Below are positions 24,741-36,313 of a stretch of 64,000 nt of DNA, piece by piece. Below the pieces are notes generated by a model. The model was not told the origin of the DNA and did not search any database. It worked only from the letters and a program-made list of their open reading frames with translations. Position numbers and translations under genes: made by a program. Position 1 is the stretch's first letter, and the number at the start of each line of letters is the position of its first letter. The DNA comes from Nymphaea colorata (lineage: Eukaryota > Streptophyta > Magnoliopsida > Nymphaeales > Nymphaeaceae), in assembly GCF_008831285.2 (NCBI RefSeq), contig NC_045144.1, forward strand, positions 15,425,858 to 15,489,857, given 5' to 3'.

Positions 24741-24907
24741 TTTTTTTCTTTTCATTTCAATGAAGGCTACCTTTATGTTCCTGCCCACAAATTCTGTTTT
24801 CCCTTTCCCGTTTCATGTTTGCTCTCCACGGTTGCCCCCTAATCGTCGTTGGTTACCATCGCTGCCTCTAAATCTCTATCCATTACTCCTGCTGCCCCCA
24901 AAGCTCT

Positions 24908-25592
24908 TGTTGTAAAACAAGGTCCAAATTGCAAACAAAAATAGAGTGAAGTGTAAATTGTCACTTTGTAAACAGATTTGTATATGTGATATCAGGAGAG
25001 TGAATAGATAAATAAATCAACAGAGAAAAATAGAGAAACCAAGTCACACAGAAGACCCAAATTACGTGGTTGGAATAGACTGCTTGCCTTCCTACATCTA
25101 TGGTGAGAACACAACAAGATTCACTGTTATATGAAGCATCAAGTACAGTGAGATCAGAAAAACTGAAATAGATAAATCCGCTTATACAATAATGCTATAC
25201 TGAGTGACCCTCAGCCCCAAAATTCCATTTGTTATCTGTGTCCAAAAAAATTGAAGCTTACACTTTTTAAATGCAACAAAAAATAACTGTCCAAAAACCT
25301 TCACAAACCTCAAGTTCTCCAAGAGGATGAAGATCACTCGATCTCCCCACTCCACCTTTGGGTTACACCATCTATTAATGGAGAAACTGCAGCAAGCAAG
25401 AGAGCTAGGTGGTGGAGGCTCCATGTTTACAACCACTACTTCAGAAGCTCCACCAAAATCACATAAAGGTGAGAAACAAGAAAGGAAAAACAAAAAAGAA
25501 GTCGAACCCTTACATGAAGCAAAATGAGGGCTTTGAACAAAGACACAAATGTCCACTGTTGACTTGTATATCACCAAGTCAAAATAATAACA
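24908..25592 (-). repeat. Copia 3' LTR
   Basis: Pairs with 31625-32318. On its inner side, 25593-25611 on the minus strand is a purine-rich tract (ccaaaaagttggagttt) that fits the polypurine tract. Confidence 0.88.
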
Positions 25593-25699
25593 AAACTCCA
25601 ACTTTTTGGCTTGGTCTTAATCCAAAAATATATACGATCAATCTTGTTCAATATGAATGTCCATTCTCCCTGGGACTCCAAACATGTTAACATGGATAA

Positions 25700-26645
25700 A
25701 TCTGAGCCAGACAATGGTGAAATTTAGTTGTAGTGGAAGGTTTTGTCAACATGTTTGCCACTTTATGTTGTGACACCACCTTTTCTGTTGAATTTCAGCG
25801 TTTGCCACAAACTCCCTGATTTTATGGTATCTAACATCTACATGTATAGTTCTTGCATGATAAACTGGATCTTTAGCCAAACATATTGCACTTTGACTTT
25901 CACAATGTAATTTGACACTTTCCTGCATAATACCCAGTTCATTAACAAGTCCTCTTAACCAAACTACTTCTTTATCAGGTTCTACTTTAGCAATATACTT
26001 TGATTCAGTTGTCGATAAAGCAACAATATTTTGTAATGTAGCTTTCCAACTAATCGGGCCTCCATCTTGAGTAAATATGTATCCTTTGTAGATCTTCTTT
26101 TGTCTAAGTCACTTGCGTAGTCTGAATCAACATAGCCAATAAGAGCGTCAGAAGTATTTGTACCTACCTAAAATAATAAACCAAAATCTGATGAGCCATT
26201 CAAATATCACAAAATCCATTTTGCTACCTCACAAGGTCTTTGACCTGAATTTGCCTTATATCTGCTGACAACACTTACAGCCTGAGAAAAATCTAGCCTA
26301 GTGCAAATCATAGCATACATAAGACATCCAACTGTATTAGCATATGATATTTTATTCATAACTCTGTTCTCTTTTTCAGATTGGACACAATGTTTCAAAG
26401 ATAACTTAAACTATTGAGCAAGTGGAGTGTATATTTATTTTGCAATCTTCATATTGAATTTAGCCAACATTTTGTTAATATACTCCTTTTGTGTTAACGA
26501 CGGTTTCTTTTTCTCTCGATCTATATGAATTTTCATACCTAGAATTCTTTTGGTTGTCCCCAAATCTTTCATTTCAAATTCATTTCTAAATTCATATTTC
26601 AACTTAGTAATGCCTAACATGTGTTTGCATACTATAAGCATGTCT
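25700..26645 (-). pseudogene. Copia RT C-terminus and RNase H remnants
   Basis: Three minus-strand frames in the correct order: 26641-26435 (ITKLKYEFRNEFEMKDLG, LGMKIHIDREKK), 26398-26207 (YANTVGCLMYAMICTRLDF) and 25928-25746 (CESQSAICLAKDPVYHART). These are standard Copia pol signatures. They are separated by frameshifts and a stop. Confidence 0.88.
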
Positions 26646-27609
26646 AATCATCCCAACATTTTACAAAAGAATATGTTATTTTACCCAAGTACGAAACCCA
26701 AAATTAGATGCAAGATTCAAATTTAAGATCCAACTTTTAGATCCAAATTAGATTTAAAACTCAAATTTATATCCGAATCGAGCATTTGAAACTTAAAATC
26801 CAAAATCGAGTTCAAAACAACAGAGTCTGGTGCTATAAGCGCTCCACGCGCATACACAGATCTCTCCTCGTTTCATGGTTCGTCCTCACACCAAAAATAT
26901 GTTTTTGCCTAAAACAAAGCCAATCACTCTTTTACAAAAAAAAAAGATGGTTTTCTGCAACGCGCATCGGGCAACTGGAGCATGCGCGATTGCGCATTGC
27001 GTATCGCATTACGCAATCGCCTGCGTCGCTGAAGCGCTGTTGCACCTGGTAGTGCTGGGAACACCCCTTCTCCTTTTTCTTGTGAAAAAAACCACCCTTT
27101 GGAGGACGGTTTTGGCATTTTTGGGTGGGCATTAGCCCTGCCCATGCCCCAAAGAGGTATTTGGAGGGCTAAGGGTCAATCCCACTTAGTCAAAACCTTT
27201 TTTGTTTAACAAAATGAAAATAATTCAAAATTATGTGAAATTCGGATGAAAATATTGTGAAATTCAAAAAAAATCAAATTTTGAGTTTTGTCTCCAAAAT
27301 TCTCTATAAATACCCCTCATTTTCCCCCTTTTGAACAAGAAGCTACATTGGGAAAACTCTAGTGCATTTTTACTTGAAAACTTAAAGTTATTTCCTTAGT
27401 TCTCTTCCTCCATTTCCCTTTTCTTCTTTTCATTTCTCTTTTCTTCTCCAAACTTGAAGCAAGCTTAATCAAGCTACAACCCTCTTTAAGGCATCATCTT
27501 GGAGCTTCACTCAAGGGGATCTTCAAGCTAAGGTGTTCATTTTTTCAAAAGTTATTCTCATTAGACGTATGTAGTCATCATCCCTCTCCTTTCTTTCACT
27601 TGTTTCCTT

Positions 27610-28320
27610 TTCTTTTCATTTCCCCATGGCCATATAAGATTACTTTAAAATCTCTATTTTGAAGTTAAAAAGTTATTCTTGATTGTACCGTGAGCATGAA
27701 GAGGTGAACTAGTCTTTTATTTTATGATTAAATCATGTTATTCCTTTTCTCGAATATAGTTTTGTTGTTGTTGCTCTTTCTTTTCTTGATTATTCTTTTC
27801 TTGATTATAGACTTGTTATGGTTCCCTCATTTCTTCTTTTCTTCATCTCATCATGGACATATAAGATAGTTTTAAAATCTCCATTTTGTAGTTAAAAAAC
27901 TATTCTTGAGTGCACTGGGAGTATAGGAAAGTGAAATGATATTTCATTTTATGATTAAATCACTCACTCTATTCTTAAATGTAGCATTGTTTTAGTTCTT
28001 TTCTTTTCTCTCTTCTTCATCTCCTCATGGCTATATGAGATAATTCTCAACATCTATCATAGAGTTAAGAAGTTATGCTCAAGTGCACTGGGAGCATGAG
28101 AAGATGAGATGATCATGTTCTCTTTTCTTGAATATAACATTGTTTTAGTTCATTTGTTTCCTCTCATTTTCATCTTCCCATTGTCATATGAGGTTGTTCT
28201 CAAACTTCTATTTTAGAGTCAATGAGCTATGTTCGAGTGCACCGAAAGCATGAGATGATGAGATGGTATTTACATTTTATGATAGAATATGTTCTCTTTA
28301 ATACTTAATGTTGCTTTACT
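27610..28320. repeat. Long-period tandem repeat, about four units of 170-230 bp
   Basis: The motif series catggccatataaga / gttaaaaagttattc / gagtgcactgggagcatg / gatgagatgatat recurs with starts near 27620, 27845, 28025 and 28185. Units are diverged and of unequal length. It resembles the repeat arrays found in some large LTR retrotransposons. Confidence 0.75.
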
Positions 28321-28923
28321 TTAGATATATTGTTCATAGTTGCTTAATTTTTCTCTATTTCATATATGTGAATATACGGTGACAATGAGAGTGTGGTTTG
28401 GGATTCTCTCGTTATTATTGTGTTGATTAATTTTTTAGGTTGGGGCTTGTCCAACCTGAAAAAAACCTTTACGAATTTGTACATGTTAAAATGCATCTTC
28501 ATGTCATTACGTTTAGTTTTTTTTTTTTTTTTTGAATCACCCAATTAGAAATTCTAACGATGTCTCGTTATGTTGTTTGGTTTTTTTCCATACCCAACGA
28601 TGGAAGAAACATACACCCTTGTAACAAATGAAATAACTATGTTCTATGTTAATATATAAAAATATTTGAAATCATGTTTTCCAAAACATTTTCGAGAGAA
28701 CCCTCTTTAATGTGGCTTTGAAGTTTTAGTTTAGGCTCTTGCATGAGTCTAAACTCTCTTCCGACCTACATCAAACTTGAAGTCGGTTATTTTAAGTCAC
28801 TGCCTTAACGTTTAATCTCATGAAGACATACATATTATATACATATATGTACACACGATGATTTCCTTTATCATTCTCTCTTTATGTTTACATAGTTTAT
28901 TTTATAATTTTTTGTATCAATAT

Positions 28924-28925
28924 TA

Positions 28926-28956
<31 letters not shown>

Positions 28957-29019
28957 ACTTTTTTTCTCTAAAATCTTTTATTTCTCTTTTCAAGTCAAAT
29001 GTCTTCACCTACAAATTTC

Positions 29020-29060
<41 letters not shown>
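28924..29060. repeat. Two (TA)n microsatellites
   Basis: TA runs at 28924-28951 and 29022-29060. Confidence 0.95.
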
Positions 29061-29061
<1 letters not shown>

Positions 29062-29480
29062 CTATTTCTATTCAAATCAATGTTATTTTTGCAATCCTCC
29101 ATATATATGTGTATATGTGATAGTATATACACATGTACTTGCATATTTTCTATCTCCTTCTTTTTCTCTCTTTTTTTTGAAAGTTTCACTCTCCTTCTCT
29201 ACTTAAATTCAAACCTCATTTTCATAAACTAGTACTCACCTGACCAAAAATGGAAAGGTTAAGACTGTCTTGAAAGGTCAGGACTCAACTCAAATAGTAG
29301 AATCTGGCGAGATATCATCAAGGAGATCGAGAAACTGGATAAAGGCGACTGGTGATGCCTACGTCTGTCTGGAAGCCAGCCTCTGCTGTCATTCTCTCTC
29401 TTCTTTGGTGGCCCTCGTCCGTCCTTAATTTAATTTAAAAGACGCGCTCCTCGTATTCATTTGTATTGGTTGGTCTTTTT

Positions 29481-29491
29481 ATGTGTGTGTG

Positions 29492-29523
<32 letters not shown>
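29481..29523. repeat. (GT)n microsatellite
   Basis: About 21 GT units with one T interruption. Confidence 0.95.
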
Positions 29524-29934
29524 AATACATATTTCTCTTTTTTTAAAATCTTTGATTTTGTGGTTTTCAAGATCTTTTTCTCACTCTCCTTCTTTATATT
29601 TTCTTATGATCAAGTATTTCATCTTTCGCATTGTTTTGGACATTTTTCTTCTCCAAGATCATTTTCATTTGCCGATTTTACTAAGACAACAACTCAAGTA
29701 ATGACTCAATATTGAATTCATGTTTGATGCTTTACAACCCCAATCCAATTTAAAAAACTTTTCTTTTTTTTTGTCAAAATGTTTATGTTAACTATAAAAA
29801 AAATCTTAAGTGTATGTTGTGGTAGGAATGTTTTGCTTTCTTCCAATCATATAAGATCAATGCATGCATGCATTCACCTTCACTTAATATCACAAATAAG
29901 CATAATCACATCTCTAAAAGAACTTAAGTAAGAT

Positions 29935-30358
29935 GAGATGAAGCTCCAACTAGGTGATAATCGAATTAGAGCAAAACTTTAAACTTAAAGCCTTAAGAGA
30001 ACACTAAAATGACTTCAAATGATTTCCCAAGCTTTTCAAATGATATTTACAAAGATTTTTCAATTCTAATTGTCCTCAAAATATTTCACTTTCTTAAGTA
30101 ATTCTTCAAGAAACTTTTCAAAAGTTTAAAATATCAAACTTTCAACATTTTTCTCAAACATTACACCACATGCAGAATGAAAAAGATGTTCAAGCCAAAA
30201 CAAATACATCAAGGATAAATATAGCCCTTGGGTTGATTACCCCCGGTAAAAGCGCCGAGAATAATCGATCCTAGTACCGACGGGCGAGTCTCTTTCTCTC
30301 TTATTTTTAAATCTCATTTTTCTGGAGCATTCCAAAAAACCAAAAGTTTTGGGGATGC
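29935..30358 (+). repeat. Inverted LTR-like segment, left copy
   Basis: This is the reverse complement of about 30776-31185. Shared blocks include ggctatattt/ggctatgttt, gcttttaccggggg/gcttttactagatg, gagagaaag and gcatccccaaaa at the inner edge. The copies flank the Copia RT N-terminal fragment. They look like two ends of the same LTR family in opposite orientation. Confidence 0.7.
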
Positions 30359-30369
30359 GAACAACATGT

Positions 30370-30770
30370 CATCCACATAAAGCATCAAAATAATAATAGA
30401 ACCATCATTTAAAAAACAAAAATAAACACAATTGTCATATCTGCTCCTATTGTAACATGTGCTAGCATAAAGGTGTCAAATCTTTTATACTACTATTGTG
30501 GTAGTTGCTTCAAACCATAGAGTGATCATTTCAATTTGCATGCCAACTTTTAGTTTTTCGCTCGAATAAATCCTTCTGGTTCCTACCTATATATTTTTTA
30601 TTTTAGGCTACCATGTAAAAATATAGTTTTAACATCTAGTTGTTTGAGTTCCAAAAAATCTACTCATTTTTTCTAAAACCCTTGGCCACTAGTATGGCCT
30701 TGTACCATGGTGGTTTTTTTGCACTGCAAGATTCTTTTATTAAAAACACCCACTGGCATCCTGTCATTTT
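30370..30770 (-). pseudogene. Copia RT N-terminal remnant
   Basis: On the minus strand: a degenerate VAKGF-like region (HTSGQGF), then YGLKQLPQ, then YKRFDTFMLAH, then a decayed box whose codons read close to LYVDDML. Stops interrupt it. It continues logically into the fragment at 26641. Confidence 0.8.
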
Positions 30771-30775
30771 TTTTT

Positions 30776-31185
30776 GCATCCCCAAAAATTTATTTTAGTC
30801 TTCGGACTACTTCAAAAAAATGATGTTTTATTTTGAAATGAGAGAGAAAGGTTCTCGCCTGTTGGTACGAAAATTGGCCATTCCCGGTGCTTTTACTAGA
30901 TGTAACCAATCCAAGGGCTATGTTTATTCTTTATGCATTTCGTTTTTGCTTAAACAGCTTTTCATTCTAAATGCGATGTGGTGTTTGAAAAAATATTAAA
31001 GATTTGATGTTTCAAATTTTTAAAAAAGTTTTGAAGAATCATTTGAGAATATAAAATACTTCGATTTGGAAAAACTTTACAAATATCATCTGGAAAGATT
31101 TGAAGATCATTTTTTTTAAGTTGATTTAATGTTCTCTTAAGAATTTAAGTATGTTTGAGATTTTGTACTGTAAAGTTGAATAATT
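30776..31185 (-). repeat. Inverted LTR-like segment, right copy
   Basis: Partner of 29935-30358, with the same inner edge gcatccccaaaa at 30776. See that entry. Confidence 0.7.
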
Positions 31186-31607
31186 AATTTATTGAAGGCA
31201 TTCAGATGCTCAAGCAGATTTGTTCCATCAATCATACATAAACTAAAGAGCTGTTTTTTCAAATACAATTTATTTGTGAGAGACTTCAACGTATACAATT
31301 TTTCTACACAAATCAGTCATAGTATCTACATCTGCAATATCATACATTACCTCATTAGCTAGACAAAGCTGAATTGTACTCATTGCCTTCAAATCTAACT
31401 CATCCCAACTAGCATCTTTCATCCCTGATTTATCTTTTCCAAGCAAAGCTTTTATGCAGGTTATTCTGTACCAAAATGGCTTTTACACACTTTTTCCACA
31501 AACCAAAATCAATCTTTCCATCAAACTTCTCCACCTCAAACTTAGTCATTGACATATTTGATGTCACAGTCATTAAGACCAACTATCACAAACACAAAGA
31601 TTGCAAC

Positions 31608-31623
31608 CTGGTTCTGATACCAG
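31608..31623 (-). other. Copia primer-binding site
   Basis: On the minus strand TGGTATCAGAACCAGG lies two bases inside the 5' LTR. It is complementary to the 3' end of plant initiator tRNA-Met, the usual Copia primer. Confidence 0.9.
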
Positions 31624-31624
31624 A

Positions 31625-32318
31625 TGTTGTAAAATAAGGTCCAGATTGCAAACAAAAACAAAGTAACGTCTAAACAGTCAATCTATAAATAGATTTGTGT
31701 ATGTGATATCAAGAGAGTGAATAAATAAATAAACCGGCAGATAGACAAATAGAGAAACCAAGTCACATAGAAGACACAAATTATGTGGTTCAGATAGGTT
31801 GTTTGTCTTCCTACATCGATGAGGAGATCACAGTAGGATTCACTATTATATGAATCATCAAGTACAGTGAGATCAGAGAAGCTGAAACAAACAAATTGGC
31901 TTACAAAATAATGTTGTTACGTGGTGACCCTCAGCCCCAAAAATCTCTCTTTCATCTGTACACAAAAAACTGAAACATACACTTTTCCAATGCAGTAGAA
32001 AATAGCTGCCAAAAACCTTCACAAACCTGACGTTCTCCAAGAGGATGAAGTTCACTCGATCACTAGGCTGCACCATTGGATTACACCATCTATTAATGGA
32101 GAAACTGTATCAAGTGAGAGAGCTGGGTGGTGAGGCTCTATATTTATGGCCACTACTTGAAAAGCTCCACCAAAATCGCATACCACAACATAAAGGTGAG
32201 AAACCAGAAAGGGGGAAACAAAACGAATTATAACCCTTACATAAAGCAAATTTAGAGCTTTGAACAAGACACAAATGCCCACAGTTGACTTGTATATGAC
32301 CAAGTCTAAACAATAGCA
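31625..32318 (-). repeat. Copia 5' LTR
   Basis: Pairs with 24908-25592. Shared blocks include gatttgt-tatgtgatatca, gagaaaccaagtcaca, atcaagtacagtgagatcag, and a common cttgtatat-accaagtc near the end. Confidence 0.88.
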
Positions 32319-32324
32319 AGCTCT

Positions 32325-34500
32325 GCCAATTACCACCAGCAATGAGTGCCCTGACCATTACTTCCATCAAAAGAGCAGCAACTTCTTCAGAACACTAAGT
32401 GAACACTAAGTGGTTGCTTTCTCTCTCTTTCTCTCTCATTGATCTAGCTCCTTAATTCAGATACATTTGTGTGAGGTTCCATGATCTATGGTGCTATGTT
32501 AATCTTCTATTAGCTATTTCTCCTCTTCTGTTCTCTTCTCATGTCTTGCAAGGATGAATGGTACTCATGATCTGGGGTGAAATTGAGGGAGATGGAGGTT
32601 GCTTGTGCAGCTGTGTTTTGAGTGGAACGCCAGTTGCTTATCACTGGGCGTATTTTTTTCATAATAATATTAGTTTGTACACCAATGTGGAACATATTAC
32701 CAGGTTTGCTTTTTTACCCAACCTAGTTATATGCACCATACTGGTGCACAAAATTTTCATGCGCAACTATAGTTATGACGAAAATACTCTCAGTTCACAT
32801 AGAAAAAGGAAACCTTTTGTGAAGACAAAAATAGAAATAAAAAAAATAAAATGACTAAAAAGGAGAATCCTTTTCAGAAAAGGGCTCATGCATTTTCCTT
32901 TACACTCATGAATTGAAGTTTGTTCACAACCCTTGTGTCCACTGCAACATAGACCACCAGAATGAACTTTTTTTGGTTAGATCATGCATCAGCCATCACT
33001 ATAACAATCTCAGGAGGAATTTCAGACACAACCCCTTTCTTTAACACATCAATGCAAGGCTCCAACTGAACAATAATCCTGAATTTGCCTACATTCGAAG
33101 CTGAATCCAGATTCAGGTTCGGATCATGGTTCTGGGTGTAACATTTCTTAGGAACTTCAATTCTGAGAATGATTATGGAAGTAAAAATAGCATCATTAGA
33201 GAAGCAAACATGGCTGAGTTTACGGTGCCAAGGGTCGGTCCATGGTCAAACCTCGTCGGAGATCAGGAAGGCCTTTTTTTCTGTTCCTAGTTTCTATAAT
33301 TTTTCATTTTTAATTCAGATATTTTGATTTGGACGGGCAATTTTATAAATTAGTCTTCTAATTTAATTCTTTCTATTGAAAACGTTTGTCAACTTGTTAG
33401 GCTTCAAAAGTTGAGTGTATTCGCAAATGTGTTGTGCAGTCATTTGTAATTTAAAAAAAAAAAGATCAACATTCAATAAAGAAATTGGATTCGATTTGGA
33501 TTTAGGAAATGGCATTAGATCAGATTCATATTCAGATTTGGATTTAAATAAATATCCTATCACATTCGTATTCGGGTTTTTATTTGGATAAGATGTAATT
33601 ACGTATATCCAATGTGTATACATTTTGACGGTCAGTCCTTCACATATCAATTTGTATTTGACTTAAAAGTCAGATTTAGATTCAGATTCAGACATGAATT
33701 TAGAAATTGAATTGGAATTGTAAAATTCAATTCAGATTGTTAACAGCCCGACCCACTATTAGGGATGATCTTTGCGGGGCCAGGTAGCAGGAGCCCGAAC
33801 TGACTTGTTTGGTCATTTCCCTGCAACATGACTCCCTCTCTCTGTTGCACTCATTCACACTCCATTGACAGTGGTTGAGCCAAGTTGTAGCTGGTGTGGG
33901 CAATTGCCCACACTAGCCCACCAAATTTACATTATTTACATATACAAACTTCATTAATTTTTAGTTTTTTATGTGTGAGTGCCCCTTAAAAATTGACATT
34001 TAAACTTGTAGTGCCCCTCAGCCACAAATTTTTCTGCTACTGTCCACCGGTCCCTTTTGTAATTTGAGTTTTCATATGTGATCGTACTTACTGATTTAGT
34101 AGGGCAGAGTGCAAAAGCAAGTCATTTTTCAGGTAGGATGCGTTTTTGGAGCCCTTCGAAAAATCAACAGTTTTTATCACAGCAAAAACTGGAAGATAAA
34201 CAATGAAGAACTTCTACTTGAGAATTAAAGAAAAATTTGTAATAAATAAGAAGTCATAAACATTTTGGCATATCCAAATTATGAGTTAAAACACAATTGA
34301 TGTGATTATTTTCATCTATATAATGTTGTCCTAGCTAGAACAAAGTTGCCTTGGATATCATATTGGTAAGAAACATAGTTGTTCATAAAAGAGAGAGAGT
34401 GAGAGGGATTGAGCATAACATTACAATTGAACATTATCAACAAAGTGATTGTTCAGTTTCCAAAAGGGGTTCGCTTGTCTACAAATAATTTTCCCAAGAT
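32325..34500. other. Gene-poor, repeat-derived sequence
   Basis: No gene recognised. The part 33470-33745 is a diverged copy of the gattcggattt family that also sits upstream of Lhcb1 copies 3, 4 and 6. The part 33870-34060 is a copy of a dispersed element with gggcaattgccca and ctgccccta-like motifs, also at 37045-37250, 53160-53370 and 63880-64000. Confidence 0.6.
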
Positions 34501-35270
34501 ATCCATATCTTTTTCATATATTTTACTTGCGTGCCAATTGAAATCAGATATTTTCAATGTCTCACATGATCCTCTTAAGCTCTAAAACGTATGATCAATG
34601 AACTAGCGGTCAATGTCTTTACAGAAAGTCTTTCAATGACAATAATGCAAAACTATCACTTGCAAAAGTGATTAAATTTTTTCTTCAATGGTCTTTAAGC
34701 ACGCATGTCACGGAAGATGCAACAATTTAGTCCAACATAGGGAGGAGGCCTGATGCGTGTACCAGATCAAACAGAGTTCTGTGTGTTCGGGACGATGTGC
34801 TGATCGCATCCAAATCTGATTATATATGCACAGGCTCCTGTTAGCTTTCTTGCACAGTCGTGCACGTAACCATCTCTCAACATCTAGTGGACAAAATAAT
34901 AAATTGCATCTTTTGTTGTATTCATTTTGTTCTAGTAGGCAAGGGTTGTTCTTTATGTTTCTAAGAGCATTATTGTAATTTCAGGCACCCAAACCTAAGG
35001 GACGTGTTTGGAGCTCAAACACAGGACCAGTTTGGCAATATATCACCAATATGATAATTCCAGGTAGGCATTTTAATTTCTCGGATAACTTATCAACGAT
35101 GTGGGCCTAACAATTCCAACCAATGTGAAAGCAGAACTTGCGATGGGACATGATAACTTATCCGAACTGGGCCAATATCCAATCAACATACCGCCTGTGG
35201 ACCCCACATTTATTTTGATCGGACTGAGGCCGTGATCCAGATCCAATTTCCGGATACCAAATACGAAATG

Positions 35271-35430
35271 GTGAGCTGCAAGAGTGGGGCCCATAAAATC
35301 AGAAAAATATCGACCTCTCGATTTTCAAGAACCTCATAAATCAAGGGAGCCAATCAGAACCAAGATATTGATTTCATTGGATAAGGTGGGCACAACGGCT
35401 AGTATTCTGTCAGCTAATATAAGAGCGCCA
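35271..35430 (+). promoter_or_regulatory. Lhcb1 copy 1 promoter, class A1
   Basis: From 5' to 3': gtggggccc, aaatatcg, CCAAT (35350-35354), GATA (35364-35367), GATAAG (35380) and TATA-like taatataag at 35415-35423. The start codon lies about 100 bp downstream of the TATA. A CCAAT-GATA-GATA-TATA order is the established layout of light-regulated cab/Lhcb1 promoters. The position that is CACGTG in copy 3 reads caagag here. Confidence 0.75.
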
Positions 35431-35515
35431 CCAACCAGGTCTCATGCACCTTCAAGCGCTCACTCAACCCACTCATCTACCACCATCCTTGGAACTACCC
35501 TCACCCACTCCAAAG

Positions 35516-36313
35516 ATGGCGACCATGGCTCTCTCCTCTCCCACCCTCGCAGGCAGGGCTGTCAACATTGCTCCATCTTCCTCCGAGCTTCTCGGTGATG
35601 GCCGTGTCACAATGAGAAAGTCCGTTGCAAAGCCCAAGCCCGTCTCCTCCGGTAGCCCCTGGTATGGTCCAGACCGTGTTAAGTACCTCGGCCCCCTCTC
35701 CGGTGAAGCTCCTTCCTACCTCACCGGTGAATTCCCTGGTGACTATGGTTGGGACACCGCTGGTCTCTCTGCTGACCCAGAGACCTTTGCCAAGAACAGG
35801 GAGCTCGAGGTGATCCATGCCAGGTGGGCTATGTTGGGTGCACTTGGGTGTGTCTTCCCTGAGTTGCTCGCTAGGAACGGAGTCAAGTTCGGCGAGGCTG
35901 TCTGGTTCAAGGCCGGTGCTCAGATCTTCACTGAGGGAGGACTTGACTACTTGGGCAACCCCAGCTTGATCCACGCTCAGAGCATCCTGGCTATCTGGGC
36001 TACACAGGTCATTCTCATGGGTGCAGTCGAGGGGTACCGCATTGCTGGCGGACCGCTTGGTGAGGTGACCGACCCATTGTACCCAGGTGGTAGCTTCGAC
36101 CCACTAGGTTTGGCCGATGACCCCGAAGCTTTCGCAGAGTTGAAGGTGAAGGAAATCAAGAATGGCAGACTTGCCATGTTCTCCATGTTGGGGTTCTTTG
36201 TTCAGGCCATTGTGACCGGAAAGGGTCCATTGGAGAATCTGGCAGACCACTTGGCGGACCCAGTCAACAACAACGCCTGGGCCTATGCTACCAACTTTGT
36301 TCCCGGCAAGTGA
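35516..36313 (+). CDS. Lhcb1: Lhcb1 copy 1 (LHCII chlorophyll a/b-binding protein)
   Basis: A single-exon gene for a 265-residue precursor of the major photosystem II antenna. Residues 1-33 are a chloroplast transit peptide. The mature protein starts at RKSVAK, followed by the trimerisation motif WYGPDR (49-54). Helix B holds chlorophyll ligands E98, H101 and R103, helix C Q164 and E172, helix A E213, N216, R218 and Q230, and H245 follows. It sits in the thylakoid and binds chlorophylls a and b and xanthophylls. The ATG was chosen because it begins MATMALSS, has a good context, and lies about 100 bp after the TATA; upstream in-frame codons lie in the promoter. Two changes are unique to this copy: S139T and F225L in helix A (mature F192), where all others have SMFGFF. 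The 3' UTR has AATAAA at 36327. Confidence 0.97.
   Translation: MATMALSSPTLAGRAVNIAPSSSELLGDGRVTMRKSVAKPKPVSSGSPWYGPDRVKYLGPLSGEAPSYLTGEFPGDYGWDTAGLSADPETFAKNRELEVIHARWAMLGALGCVFPELLARNGVKFGEAVWFKAGAQIFTEGGLDYLGNPSLIHAQSILAIWATQVILMGAVEGYRIAGGPLGEVTDPLYPGGSFDPLGLADDPEAFAELKVKEIKNGRLAMFSMLGFFVQAIVTGKGPLENLADHLADPVNNNAWAYATNFVPGK

Larger units (their letters stand above)
26639..30370. mobile_element. Large insertion splitting the Copia RT
   Basis: The RT reading is interrupted exactly at the DDML motif. The C-terminal side resumes at 26645 and the N-terminal side ends at about 30365. The hexamer catgtc stands at both junctions (26639-26644, 30365-30370) like a target-site duplication. The 3.7 kb between lacks recognisable proteins. 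At 27303 there is a TATA-like string (ctataaatacccc) followed by a pyrimidine-rich leader, as in a retrotransposon LTR. The insert does not show clean TG...CA ends, so its class is open. Confidence 0.5.
24908..32318 (-). mobile_element. Copia LTR retrotransposon, old and invaded
   Basis: Two related direct repeats (24908-25592 and 31625-32318) start TGTTGTAAAA and end in CA. The string agctct flanks both outer ends (24902-24907 and 32319-32324) as a target-site duplication. On the minus strand the order is 5' LTR, PBS complementary to initiator tRNA-Met (TGGTATCAGAACCAGG), gag, RT, RNase H, PPT, 3' LTR, as in Copia. Gag near 31430-31580 shows KFEVEKFDGKIDFGLW. RT at 30370-30770 shows YGLKQ and a decayed YVDDML region. 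RT/RNase H at 25746-26641 shows FEMKDLG, YANTVGCLMYAM and ARTIHVDVRYHKIREFV. Integrase was not found. Stops, frameshifts and visibly diverged LTRs mean it is old and inactive. Confidence 0.9.

Noticed and set aside
25600-25690. Longer 3' LTR ending at ...ggactccaaaca (25684)
   Set aside because: The other LTR does not match beyond about 25592, and the TSD agctct plus the purine-rich tract both fix the end at 25592.
32558-32854. 98-codon frame 3' of the Copia element
   Set aside because: No motif, ends in poly-A-rich sequence, and no splice or promoter context.
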